The notes below the pieces were generated by a model that saw nothing but the letters and a program-made list of their open reading frames with translations, searched no databases and was not told where the DNA came from. Positions 1 through 6,895 of a stretch of DNA of 19,616 nucleotides are shown here, in pieces (within the stretch, counting starts at the first letter, position 1; every line of letters begins with the position of its first letter). Source of the DNA: JAQBDA01 sp964525785 (lineage in GTDB: Bacteria; Chloroflexota; Anaerolineae; Anaerolineales; UBA4823). Both the position numbers and the translations under genes were made by a program. The stretch is from the NCBI GenBank assembly GCA_964525785.1, contig CAZGIX010000075.1, positions 1 through 19,616 of the forward strand. The letters run 5' to 3'.

Positions 1-62
1 CTATCTTACCTGAGGCTCCTCTTTCCTGACAACCTTTGCGTGCACACGGCTGCCAAGATTGC

Positions 63-91
63 TTGACGCCCCGAGATGGGCATGCTATAAT
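63..91 (+). promoter_or_regulatory. Sigma-70-type promoter of the initiator tRNA gene
   Basis: TTGACG at 63-68 and a perfect TATAAT at 86-91 are separated by 17 bases, close to the housekeeping consensus. The predicted transcription start is near 98, about 24 bases before the tRNA. It is the strongest promoter match I found in the window, as expected for a tRNA gene. Confidence 0.85.
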
Positions 92-121
92 GTGGGCCGC
101 TCGGAAGACAGAGCAACTTAT

Positions 122-193
122 TGCGGGGTGGAGCAGTGGCAGCTCGTCGGGCTCATAACCCGAAGGTCCTAGGTTCGAATCCTAGCCCCGCTA
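122..193 (+). tRNA. Initiator tRNA-Met (anticodon CAT)
   Basis: A full cloverleaf can be drawn: acceptor 122-128 with 186-192, D stem GAGC/GCTC, anticodon stem TCGGG/CCCGA with loop CTCATAA, T stem CTAGG/CCTAG with TTCGAAT loop, discriminator A at 193. Three features mark an initiator rather than an elongator: three consecutive G-C pairs (GGG/CCC) at the base of the anticodon stem, an A11-T24 pair in the D stem, and an unpaired first acceptor position (T1 against T72). The 1-72 mismatch is usually C-A in the well-known E. coli case, so T-T is a variant. No CCA is encoded (the sequence after A193 is CTGG). The gene stands alone between its own promoter and terminator. Confidence 0.93.
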
Positions 194-199
194 CTGGAA

Positions 200-223
200 A
201 AGGCACCTGAAAAGGTGCTTTTT
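200..223 (+). terminator. Rho-independent terminator of the tRNA gene
   Basis: A stem with core GCACCT/AGGTGC (203-208 with 213-218, extendable outward with G-T and A-T pairs) and a GAAA loop is followed by TTTTT to 223. It lies directly after the tRNA acceptor stem. Confidence 0.85.
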
Positions 224-229
224 GCGTTA

Positions 230-668
230 AAAATAAACGACCGGATTTTAATCCTTATTTCATGTAGGGATGCCTCGCTGCGTTCAGCAGGACGCGAAGA
301 GCACAATGCTTACAGCTTGATCACCCATCCCTCTTCGTAATCGGGGATTCCGTGCGCTCTGCGGCATAACTTCCTTTCGAGTCACCTCCAACAGCGTACA
401 CCCAACAGCTCGCACAGGGCGTTCACCTCCACCAGTACCTCGCCAGATGCTATGATCCAACGCTGGGTGGAGCCGGCTCGCGCAACCTGGCCCCGACGGA
501 TAAACTTCTTCGCTCATGGAAAGTGTGACCGGTTGGGTTACTCTCTCCCCGGTATTTGAGCTGTTCCAGGAAAGCCCTGTGTTCCGGTTCGGACGTGACC
601 GGGCGGGGTTTGCCACCTTTGGTGTGGTTGGAATTGTCACTCTCGTTTAGGGATAGCGCCCATTGCTC
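230..668. other. Decayed, unassigned region after the tRNA
   Basis: No convincing intact gene. The longest reading frame here (minus, 284-640) is proline- and arginine-rich and looks like noise. In the minus frame that continues past the stop at 669 there is a protein-like stretch (about 560-668) containing HTKGGKPRPV and EHRAFLEQLKYRGE. This faintly recalls the beta-hairpin region of tyrosine recombinases, but the catalytic residues cannot be placed. Best read as remnants of one or more broken minus-strand genes. Confidence 0.4.
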
Positions 669-1100
669 CTAATCGATATCGCCGGCTTTCAGATAGCTGG
701 CTTCTCGCACGCGCAGGCCGGTGACCCACTTGCGCAGGGTGGCGCACATCTGCCTGATCCAGCTCCCAGAGCGTTCGCGGCGTACCAGCTCTTCGATATA
801 GGCTTGAGCCATCCCCGGCGCCCAGGGCGGCTCGTTGCATTGCATGCAGGGACGCGGCAGAAAGCGCCGGGTCACGTTCGGATATGTCCCATATTCCGCC
901 TCCAAGACCGGGCGATAAACCACGCCAGGGGGTAGTTTATTTTCAGCCACATAGGCAATGGAGCAGGCGTGGCAACCCACGCACTTACGCAGGTCGATCA
1001 CCATCACCCAATGCCGTTCGTCCGGTCGTTTCTACACAGCACGTTGTAGATCCTCGTACATGCGCACGAGGACATCTTGTTTCTCGATCACTCCAAGCAT
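669..1100 (-). pseudogene. Broken DmsB/NrfC-like 4Fe-4S electron-transfer subunit
   Basis: From the ATG at 1100, preceded by AAGGAG, the frame reads a 22-codon N-terminus, hits TAG, then continues in frame with KRPDERHWVMVIDLRKCVGC. This is the standard opening of DmsB/NrfC-type iron-sulfur subunits of molybdopterin oxidoreductases, which pass electrons between a membrane anchor and a catalytic subunit. The next conserved segment reads CVGCHACSIAYVAEN: the fourth cluster cysteine is replaced by Tyr. GTYPNVTRRFLPRPCMQCNEPP follows, also typical, but the next expected Cys is Trp and similarity ends near 835. Intact relatives have about 180-250 residues and four ferredoxin-like cysteine clusters; only the first and part of the second remain. 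No catalytic or membrane partner is visible. Nonsense codon, lost ligand and truncation together make a functional product unlikely. Confidence 0.8.
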
Positions 1101-1305
1101 ATCTGTGCTCCTTCCAGGACAGGGTAAGAGAGTTACGATTCCTGGGTGAATTTACCGCCAGGTGGAAATTGTTTGTATCAGGGAAAGTTCGTATCATTGT
1201 CATTATTTGTAGGGGAAAACAATACATACTGAATTAGATTGACCAATGGTCCACCTATATCAAAAAAACTTGGACTGTCACCGTTAGTAGATGACAAACT
1301 TCCCG

Positions 1306-1333
1306 TTGACAGCAGCAGAAATTGGGATAAAAT
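1306..1333 (+). promoter_or_regulatory. Predicted promoter of the first arsR
   Basis: TTGACA at 1306-1311 and TAAAAT at 1328-1333 with a 16-base spacer. The predicted start of transcription near 1340 falls inside the palindrome at 1337-1352, the classic arrangement for ArsR autorepression. Confidence 0.65.
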
Positions 1334-1336
1334 AAC

Positions 1337-1352
1337 ATTCAAATAATTGCAT
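1337..1352. promoter_or_regulatory. Putative ArsR operator, copy 1
   Basis: ATTCAAATAATTGCAT: inverted arms ATTCAA and TTGcAT (one mismatch) around a 4-base spacer. It overlaps the predicted arsR transcription start and lies 21 bases before the ATG at 1374. Same geometry as the copies at 1790 and 1972. Confidence 0.6.
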
Positions 1353-1373
1353 ACGTTGTCAGGTACAGTGATC

Positions 1374-1745
1374 ATGGATACAAAAATTTTCGAACCACAA
1401 GCAATGCTTTTCAAGGCGTTAATGCACCCCGCTCGGCTGGCGATTCTGGATATCCTCAGAGATGGGGAGGAGTGTGTCTGTCACATGGAAGCATTCCTGG
1501 GATATCGACAGGCTTACATTTCACAACAACTATCCGTTTTGAGAGAAGCTGGATTGGTTCAGGATCGTCGAGATGGCTGGAATATTTTTTACCGTGTGAT
1601 CCGTCCAGAAATCTATGACATTTTGGATACCGCTTACAGAATAGAAGGCGTGAAGCCCGGTTCGCATATAAACAAACCTCGGGAGCATGCCTGCCCATGT
1701 CCGAAGTGCAACGTTGTTGCTGAGCCCACGGCCAGTAAAATGTAA
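1374..1745 (+). CDS. ArsR/SmtB-family metalloregulator (arsenite-type Cys motif)
   Basis: A 123-residue winged-helix repressor of the ArsR/SmtB family. The frame could open upstream at TTG 1347, but ATG 1374 gives the usual family length and follows the operator. MLFKALMHPARLAILDILRDG is the typical N-terminal helix pair; the recognition region is YRQAYISQQLSVLREAGLV and the wing is RRDGWNIFYRV. ECVCHM carries C34 and C36 at the place of the ELCVCDL arsenite site of classical ArsR. A C-terminal CPCPKC (C107, C109, C112) adds further possible ligands. In this family As(III), Sb(III) or a related thiophile releases DNA. Weak ribosome site. A strong terminator follows, so it is probably monocistronic and autoregulated through 1337-1352. 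It probably also controls the operon starting near 1976 through matching sites. The actual inducer is inferred from the motif and the ACR3 gene downstream. Confidence 0.88.
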   Translation: MDTKIFEPQAMLFKALMHPARLAILDILRDGEECVCHMEAFLGYRQAYISQQLSVLREAGLVQDRRDGWNIFYRVIRPEIYDILDTAYRIEGVKPGSHINKPREHACPCPKCNVVAEPTASKM

Positions 1746-1755
1746 CAACTTATCA

Positions 1756-1779
1756 GGCGGCAGAGCCGCCTTTGTTTTT
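1756..1779 (+). terminator. Rho-independent terminator after arsR
   Basis: GGCGGC (1756-1761), AGA loop, GCCGCC (1765-1770), then TTTGTTTTT. It separates arsR from the downstream operon. Confidence 0.85.
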
Positions 1780-1789
1780 GGTTAAACAC

Positions 1790-1805
1790 ATTCAATATAT
1801 TGAAT
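1790..1805. promoter_or_regulatory. Putative ArsR operator, copy 2 (perfect palindrome)
   Basis: ATTCAATATATTGAAT is a perfect 16-bp palindrome with the ATTCAA-N4-TTGAAT layout. It sits just past the arsR terminator, about 170 bases before the operon promoter, possibly for looping or an additional weak promoter. The rest of the 1746-2049 gap (1806-1941) shows no gene; it contains only short inverted repeats such as GGATG-T-CATCC near 1908. Confidence 0.65.
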
Positions 1806-1941
1806 AATAATGTTCCCGGTTATCCACAAACGCAAGTGTCCAGCTCTAAACGACGTCTGCAAGGTGATTGTAGCTTGCCCACCCCACGCCATCAGTAACA
1901 TCTTCAAGGATGTCATCCTGATCATATGATATTTATCACTA

Positions 1942-1969
1942 TTGCATCCGCAATGGCAGGCGTTATAAT
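1942..1969 (+). promoter_or_regulatory. Predicted promoter of the lipoyl/DGC/ACR3 operon
   Basis: TTGCAT (1942-1947) and perfect TATAAT (1964-1969) with 16 bases between. The predicted start near 1976 lies within operator copy 3. It leaves a leader of about 74 bases before the first gene. Confidence 0.65.
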
Positions 1970-1971
1970 AT

Positions 1972-1987
1972 ATTCAATCATTTGAAT
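1972..1987. promoter_or_regulatory. Putative ArsR operator, copy 3
   Basis: ATTCAATCATTTGAAT, perfect arms with a 4-base spacer, extended by one more matched pair on each side (T/A at 1971 and 1988). It covers the predicted transcription start and begins three bases after the -10 box, so a bound repressor would block the operon. Confidence 0.7.
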
Positions 1988-2049
1988 ATGTATAAAGAAG
2001 CGATAAAAGAGTCTGTTTTTCTACCTACTCAAATCTGGATTGGATCATC

Positions 2050-2499
2050 ATGACAGAATACCTCGAAACCTTTGTAGATAAATTCACCTTCAAGGTCGCT
2101 ACCGACCGTTTCTACAATGCTGAAGGAATTTGGGCAAAGAAGGAAGGTCAGCACGTCCGAATCGGCCTATCTGATTTCTTGCAGCAACGCAGCGGCGATG
2201 TCGCCTTTGCCGAAGTGAAGCCGGAAGGGACAGCGTTGGCCTTTGGTGACGAAGTAGCCGTCATCGAGACAATTAAGGTCAACATCAGCCTCAGCTCCCC
2301 GGTAAGCGGTAAGATCCTTGAGGTCAATCCGGACATGGAAACGGCGCCTGAGGTGATCAACCAGGACCCATTCGAAAAGGGCTGGGTTGCCGTTATCGAA
2401 GCCAGTGACTGGGAAGCCGATCAGACTCGCTTGTTGGATGCGCCGGCTTATTTAGCCAAGATGAAGAAAGCAGCCGAAGAGGAGGTCAACAGGGGATGA
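2050..2499 (+). CDS. GcvH-like lipoyl carrier protein
   Basis: 149 residues with the H-protein fold. The segment VAVIETIKVNISLSSPVSGKI matches the lipoylation hairpin, with K76 as the expected modified lysine and the conserved SPVSG after it. NQDPFEKGWV matches the usual NxxPyxxGWl near the C-terminal end of H proteins. In glycine cleavage the lipoyl arm shuttles intermediates, but no P, T or L protein is nearby, so that role is doubtful. Stand-alone GcvH-like proteins are known as lipoate-binding carriers in sulfur metabolism (LbpA with sHdr) and in other thiol chemistry. No lipoate ligase is present in this window, so lipoylation would need an outside enzyme. First gene of the operon; its stop overlaps the next start (ATGA). 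Ribosome site weak. Regulation through the operator at 1972 is inferred. Confidence 0.85.
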   Translation: MTEYLETFVDKFTFKVATDRFYNAEGIWAKKEGQHVRIGLSDFLQQRSGDVAFAEVKPEGTALAFGDEVAVIETIKVNISLSSPVSGKILEVNPDMETAPEVINQDPFEKGWVAVIEASDWEADQTRLLDAPAYLAKMKKAAEEEVNRG

Positions 2500-2933
2500 C
2501 AGAAGAGAAGAGTCAACACAAGGTAGTTATTGTCCCGTGCAGCGGAATTGGAAAGACTTACGGGACAGTTAGCCGTGAAGCTGCTTACGCATTGACAGAA
2601 GATGTCCGCCCCGAGGAAACACAGCTCGTGGCGCTCTCCCTGTTGGTGCTGGGTGACGAGGCGGCTCGTGCGGCTGTATCCGCCAACCCGGCCGTCACGA
2701 TTGACGGCTGCAAGCTAGCTTGCGCCACCAAAATGGTCAAAGAAAGCGGCGGAAAAGTGGCTCAGGATTTTGCAGTGTTGGACGTTTACCGTCGTTATAA
2801 GCAGTTCAAGCCTCAGGGCATCTCCGAGCTCAACGATGGCGGTCTCCAGCTCGCCCAGGCTTTGGCCCAAGAGATTGCAGTGGTAGTCGATACTATCGGT
2901 ACTGCCACACCCGAAGGAGGCCAGAATGGTTGA
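2496..2933 (+). CDS. DGC-domain putative zinc-binding protein
   Basis: 145 residues. An N-terminal PCSGIGKTYGTVSREAAY with C15 and the motif IDGCKLACATK (C72, C76) identify the DGC family of putative zinc-binding proteins, named for the Asp-Gly-Cys motif. The family's biochemical function is not established; the cysteines suggest metal or persulfide binding. Start overlaps the stop of the lipoyl gene by four bases and its stop overlaps the next gene, so it is translationally coupled in the operon. The C-terminal 20 residues are low in features. The next gene encodes a longer paralogue of the same domain, so the two may form a heterodimer. Confidence 0.75.
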   Translation: MTEEKSQHKVVIVPCSGIGKTYGTVSREAAYALTEDVRPEETQLVALSLLVLGDEAARAAVSANPAVTIDGCKLACATKMVKESGGKVAQDFAVLDVYRRYKQFKPQGISELNDGGLQLAQALAQEIAVVVDTIGTATPEGGQNG

Positions 2934-3675
2934 GCTGCCAAAGAAAAAAGCTGGCATCGTAGCCTGCTCTGGAGAAGAATTACCGGAAGGCACTGTGACC
3001 CGTCTGGCCGCCCTAAAGGTATTGGAGCAGCTCAGGCCAGGAGAGACTGTAACCATTTGCTTGCCGCTGTTCCTGGCTGGCGGTGAAGGTGACCGGGCTT
3101 TTGCCCGATTTTACCCAACAATTGCCGTGGACGGCTGTGAATTACGCTGCGCTGCCAGGGCGACAGAAATGTATTCTGGAAAGCCAGCAGCCAGTGTAGT
3201 GGTTACCGAATTGGTTGCTGAAAACGGATTAGAAAAGCCTCAGGGAGCTCGACGTCTGAATGGCGCAGGGATGCAAGCAGTCGACATCACTGCCGAGCGG
3301 GTCGCGGACCTTGTAGACGATCTGTTAGAGAAAAAATGGAGCCGGCGCACCGGCGAATTTGTCGATGCCGAAATTGCGATTCCGGTTCCGACCCTTGATA
3401 ACCAGATCCCTGTTGAAGCCACTTGCTCCTGTGGTTCGGGAATACCCATCCGTAAGCTGACGGTGGATGGACAGACGATCACTCTAATTGCGCTGCCATT
3501 GATCTTCGAGCAGCTCCGCGAAGCAGGTAAGGAGCCATCTGTCGGAACCGCCCGCGAACTGCTGGAAACGGTGAAGGTCTACAACCCCATCCCTGCAGGG
3601 TCGGAAGAAACCTACGCCGAGACGCTTCTGCACGAATATGCAATTTACTGCGCTGAGAAGGGGGCCGTTCGATGA
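2926..3675 (+). CDS. DGC-domain protein with Cys-containing C-terminal extension
   Basis: 249 residues. Residues 1-135 repeat the layout of the preceding protein: ACSGEELPEGTVTRLAA with C14, and VDGCELRCAARATE with C71 and C75. A second region of about 115 residues, absent from the shorter paralogue, contains TCSCGSGIPIRKLTVDGQTI and NPIPAGSEETYAETLLHEYA. I do not recognise this region as a named domain. The CSC pair followed by Gly residues could be a metal- or sulfur-binding loop. A strong ribosome site (GAAGGAGG) precedes the ATG, which overlaps the end of the previous gene; the stop overlaps the OsmC-like start (ATGA). Function unknown; operon position implies work with the lipoyl protein and OsmC-like protein. 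Confidence 0.7.
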   Translation: MVELPKKKAGIVACSGEELPEGTVTRLAALKVLEQLRPGETVTICLPLFLAGGEGDRAFARFYPTIAVDGCELRCAARATEMYSGKPAASVVVTELVAENGLEKPQGARRLNGAGMQAVDITAERVADLVDDLLEKKWSRRTGEFVDAEIAIPVPTLDNQIPVEATCSCGSGIPIRKLTVDGQTITLIALPLIFEQLREAGKEPSVGTARELLETVKVYNPIPAGSEETYAETLLHEYAIYCAEKGAVR

Positions 3676-4121
3676 GCCGCACCGCCACCTACCACACCAC
3701 GGTGCATTGGAAAGGAGAGCACTGGGGGCATATCGAGATGGGCAATGGTACGGAGATGGATTTCTCTGCCCCTCCCGACGCCCAGGGTCACCCCGGAGTA
3801 TTCACTCCAGAAGATGCTTTCGTGGCGGCTGCCAATACCTGCATCATGATGATGTTCATCTGGGCAAGCGAGCGCTTTAAGCTCAACCTAGTTTCTTACG
3901 AATGCCGCGCTGAAGGCACAAAACTCATCGAGCTGGATCGCACCGAGATTTTCACGCACCTGCGTTTCTGGCCGGTCATCCGGATTAAAGCGGGCGACGA
4001 AACGCAGCAGGCTGTTGAGACAAGGGCACGGCGCGCGTTACGATCTGCGCAAAAATACAGCCTGGTAGCAAACTCGGTGAAATCCGAGATTTTGATTGAA
4101 CCCGTTATCGAAATCGTTTAA
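3672..4121 (+). CDS. OsmC/Ohr-family protein, second Cys replaced
   Basis: 149 residues of the OsmC fold. FTPEDAFVAAANTCIMMMF holds the conserved first redox cysteine (C57), with the preceding Glu of the active site (E47). The region that normally carries the second cysteine reads AQKYSLVANSVKSE, with Ser at 130. Classical Ohr/OsmC proteins reduce organic hydroperoxides with two cysteines, often using lipoylated proteins as electron donors; that is notable because a lipoyl protein gene heads this operon. With one cysteine this protein may instead bind or transfer a thiol-linked group, or use an intermolecular disulfide. It is the last of four overlapping genes. A hairpin (ATTGCC/GGCAAT, 4124-4145, 10-base loop, no T run) follows the stop. 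Confidence 0.8.
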   Translation: MSRTATYHTTVHWKGEHWGHIEMGNGTEMDFSAPPDAQGHPGVFTPEDAFVAAANTCIMMMFIWASERFKLNLVSYECRAEGTKLIELDRTEIFTHLRFWPVIRIKAGDETQQAVETRARRALRSAQKYSLVANSVKSEILIEPVIEIV

Positions 4122-4182
4122 TGATTGCCGAAAGAACTTGGCAATTAAACCGAATCGGGCATTAGAAATAAAAGGTTGACAT

Positions 4183-5448
4183 TTGTCCAAAGCAAACGGA
4201 TCTTTATCTACTTTCTCGGCCAGTGTCGATGAACAGGGGAGGCTGGTACTCCCCTCTGAGCTGGTAAACCGCTACGGGTTCGTACCTGGCACGTCGGTGC
4301 AAATCGATGAAGTGACGAATGGCTTGCATCTACACCGGCCTACGACAGGGCTTGCAAAGGTCTACATTGAGCCGAGCGGTCAGTGTAATCTGAACTGCCG
4401 CATCTGTGTGCGCAACTTGTGGGATGGACCGATGGGGATGATGAGCGCTGCCATTTATGAGCGCCTGATCGCCGGATTGCAGTCGCTTGAGGCACCTCCA
4501 ACTGTGTTTTTTGGTGGCTTTGGTGAGCCTCTCTTCCACCCCGAGATTGTAGAAATGGTGTCTGCGGCTAAAGCGATAGGCTGCCGAGTGGAGCTGATCA
4601 CGAACGGTACGCTGCTCACAAAAGAGCTTTCTCGTGGCTTAGTCGACGCAGGATTGGACTTATTATGGGTATCGCTCGACGGGGCTACACCCGAAAGCTA
4701 TGAAGATGTGCGCTTAGGAGCTGAACTATCCAAGGTTATCCAGAACATCAAAAGCTTCCGCGCTGCCCGGCGTCCAGGTCATCGACCTACCCCAGAAATC
4801 GGGATTGCCTTCGTAGCGATGAAACGGAACATAGATGATCTGCCCAATTTGCTACGGTTAAGCTGGCAGTTGGGGGTATCTCAATACCTGATCACCAATA
4901 TACTGCCGTATTCTCAGGAAATGTGTTCGGAAGTGCTGTATAACCGCGTTTTACACGAGGTAACCTACATCCCATCGCGTTGGATGCCACACCTGGATAT
5001 ACCCAGGATGGACGCCAACATCACCACTCAAGCAGCGCGTCATTACATCCACAGGGGAGGTTACAACTTGAGCTATAACGGCGACAATCTAGGCAGGGCA
5101 AACGATCGCTGTCCATTTATCGAAAGAGGCGCGACAGCGATCGCGTGGGATGGCAGCCTGAGCCCTTGCCTGCCATTAATGCATGATCATGTAAGTTATT
5201 TGAGTGATCATCCCCGCTCTTCCCGCCGATACGTGATTGGCAATCTGGCGAAGCAAAGTCTATATGAGCTATGGAATCAGTCTGAATACGTAAATTTCCG
5301 CCAGCGTGTACAAGAATTTGATTTCTCCCCATGCACCCTGTGCGGCGGATGCGACCTCTCTGAAGCCATCGAGGAAGATTGCTATGGCAATACTTTCCCC
5401 ACCTGTGGCGGATGCCTGTGGGCGCAGGGCGTGATCCAGTGTCCGTAA
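4183..5448 (+). CDS. AbrB-domain radical SAM/SPASM protein, tungsten-oxidoreductase maturase type
   Basis: 421 residues. The start is TTG at 4183, seven bases after AAAGG; no ATG lies nearby. Residues about 10-52 (SASVDEQGRLVLPSELVNRYG) form an AbrB/SpoVT-like swapped-hairpin domain. The radical SAM core begins at EPSGQCNLNCRIC with cluster ligands C68, C72 and C75, followed by GGFGEP and LITNGTLL. The C-terminal SPASM region carries C384, C387, C390, C400, C408, C411 and C420, enough for auxiliary 4Fe-4S clusters. This architecture matches the radical SAM maturases found with tungsten-cofactor oxidoreductases of the AOR family, and an AOR gene lies 6 kb downstream on the same strand. The exact modification is not established. 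About 60 bases separate it from the OsmC-like gene. A generic SPASM peptide-modifying enzyme is the alternative, but no precursor peptide is evident. Confidence 0.82.
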   Translation: MSKANGSLSTFSASVDEQGRLVLPSELVNRYGFVPGTSVQIDEVTNGLHLHRPTTGLAKVYIEPSGQCNLNCRICVRNLWDGPMGMMSAAIYERLIAGLQSLEAPPTVFFGGFGEPLFHPEIVEMVSAAKAIGCRVELITNGTLLTKELSRGLVDAGLDLLWVSLDGATPESYEDVRLGAELSKVIQNIKSFRAARRPGHRPTPEIGIAFVAMKRNIDDLPNLLRLSWQLGVSQYLITNILPYSQEMCSEVLYNRVLHEVTYIPSRWMPHLDIPRMDANITTQAARHYIHRGGYNLSYNGDNLGRANDRCPFIERGATAIAWDGSLSPCLPLMHDHVSYLSDHPRSSRRYVIGNLAKQSLYELWNQSEYVNFRQRVQEFDFSPCTLCGGCDLSEAIEEDCYGNTFPTCGGCLWAQGVIQCP

Positions 5449-5475
5449 TCTAAGATATTTCACAAGGAGGTACAT

Positions 5476-5730
5476 ATGCTTACCATTAAAATTCTAGGCC
5501 CGGGTTGCTCCAACTGCAAGAATGTCGAAGCGATTGCCCGCCAGGCAGCCGCGGAAATGGGCATGCAGGCGGATTTTGTCAAGATCACTGAATGGGTAGA
5601 GATCAAGAAATACCCCATCCTGGCAACACCTGGGCTGGTAATCAATGAGAAACTGGTCTGCGCTGGACGCATCCCCAACCAGGCAGAAGTGACTACCTGG
5701 TTGGTCAACGCTGAAATGGAGACTGCATAA
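5476..5730 (+). CDS. Small CxxC thioredoxin-like protein (TM0996/MTH895 type)
   Basis: 84 residues, strong ribosome site AAGGAGG before the ATG. ILGPGCSNCK gives the redox pair C11/C14, and LATPGLVINEKLV contains the cis-proline loop. The layout is that of minimal archaeal/bacterial thioredoxins (redox-active disulfide protein 2 type) frequently found beside permeases and metalloid genes. Probably a cytoplasmic thiol-disulfide donor. The next gene starts one base after its stop, so it is cotranscribed with the ACR3 permease. A second, divergent copy is encoded at 7602. Confidence 0.88.
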   Translation: MLTIKILGPGCSNCKNVEAIARQAAAEMGMQADFVKITEWVEIKKYPILATPGLVINEKLVCAGRIPNQAEVTTWLVNAEMETA

Positions 5731-5731
5731 G

Positions 5732-6895
5732 ATGACGACCCCAAATATAACTGCTGTTTCGCAAGCAAGCACGACAGGCGTCGCCCGAAAACTCTCAACG
5801 CTCGACCGCTACCTGACGCTGTGGATCTTCCTTGCGATGGCAGTCGGTGTTGGGATTGGCTTTCTTTTCCCAACTGCGGTAGAGAACCTCAACCAGGCAG
5901 TCTCCATCGGCACCACGAACATCCCGATCGCCATTGGCCTGATCTTAATGATGTACCCGCCCCTGGCAAAAGTGCGTTATGAGGAGCTGGGCGACGTCTT
6001 TCGCAACTGGAAGGTGCTCGGTCTCTCTCTGGTGCAAAACTGGATCATAGGCCCGATCCTGATGTTCATTCTGGCGGTGGTCTTCCTGAGCGATTATCCA
6101 GCGTATATGAACGGGCTGATCCTGATCGGGCTGGCGCGCTGCATCGCCATGGTGATCGTATGGAACGAGCTGGCGAAGGGAGATAATGAGTACGCTGCAG
6201 GGCTGGTGGCATTCAATAGCATCTTTCAAGTGCTGTTCTACAGCGTCTATGCCTACATTTTCCTCATGGTGCTGCCAAACCGCCTGGGCATGCAGGGTAC
6301 CGAGGTGGACATCACCATGCGGCAGATCGCTGAGAGCGTGTTCATTTACCTGGGTATCCCCTTCATTGCCGGTTTCCTGTCGCACTTCATCCTGATCCGG
6401 GCAAAAGGTCGGGAATGGTACTACAAGACCTTCATCCCCAAGATCAGCCCGATTACGCTGCTCGCCTTGCTGTTCACCATCGTGGTCATGTTCAGCCTGA
6501 AGGGCGAGCTGATCCTGACTATCCCCATGGACGTGGTGCGTATTGCTATCCCCCTGCTGCTCTACTTCGTGATCATGTTCCTGGTGAGCTTCTTCATGGG
6601 CAAGGCTATCGGGGCGGACTACAGCAAAACAGCCACATTGTCTTTCACGGCTGCCAGCAACAACTTCGAGCTGGCGATTGCTGTGGCGGTGGCGGTGTTT
6701 GGTATCTCTTCCGGGGAGGCTTTTGCGGCGGTGATCGGCCCGCTGGTGGAGGTGCCGGTGATGATCGGACTGGTCAATGTTGCTTTCTGGTTGCAGAGGC
6801 GCTACTACAAGGACCAGGTCAGCCTCGGGTCACCGGAAGTGGTGGCTGCCGCGGCGGAAGCCCGCCCGTCTGCGGAGAACCTGATGAAGAAATAA
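5732..6895 (+). CDS. arsB (acr3 type): ACR3-family arsenite efflux permease
   Basis: 387 residues with about ten hydrophobic segments starting near residue 28. The signature GLARCIAMVIVWNELAKGD is that of ACR3 (bile/arsenite/riboflavin transporter superfamily); C137 is the conserved transmembrane cysteine needed in characterised ACR3 proteins. Also conserved are AFNSIFQVLFYSVYAYIF and the late segment AASNNFELAIAVAVAVFG with GPLVEVPVM. It exports As(III), and in some members Sb(III), using the proton gradient. The tail from about 365 is soluble and Ala/Glu rich. No ArsA ATPase or ArsC reductase is encoded here, so it would act as a secondary carrier on arsenite formed elsewhere. The thioredoxin gene is one base upstream. 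The 128 bases after it hold no gene beyond a ribosome site for the next. Confidence 0.92.
   Translation: MTTPNITAVSQASTTGVARKLSTLDRYLTLWIFLAMAVGVGIGFLFPTAVENLNQAVSIGTTNIPIAIGLILMMYPPLAKVRYEELGDVFRNWKVLGLSLVQNWIIGPILMFILAVVFLSDYPAYMNGLILIGLARCIAMVIVWNELAKGDNEYAAGLVAFNSIFQVLFYSVYAYIFLMVLPNRLGMQGTEVDITMRQIAESVFIYLGIPFIAGFLSHFILIRAKGREWYYKTFIPKISPITLLALLFTIVVMFSLKGELILTIPMDVVRIAIPLLLYFVIMFLVSFFMGKAIGADYSKTATLSFTAASNNFELAIAVAVAVFGISSGEAFAAVIGPLVEVPVMIGLVNVAFWLQRRYYKDQVSLGSPEVVAAAAEARPSAENLMKK

Noticed and set aside
122..223. tRNA gene as an attachment site with a duplicated 3-prime end in the window
   Set aside because: No second copy of the T-arm/acceptor sequence found.
284..640. 118-codon minus-strand open frame
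   Set aside because: Composition is not protein-like, no ribosome site, no family; a different frame in the same DNA looks more like decayed coding sequence.
4124..4145. Hairpin after the OsmC-like gene as a terminator
   Set aside because: Only a 6-bp stem with a 10-base loop and no T run; probably does not end transcription before the radical SAM gene.
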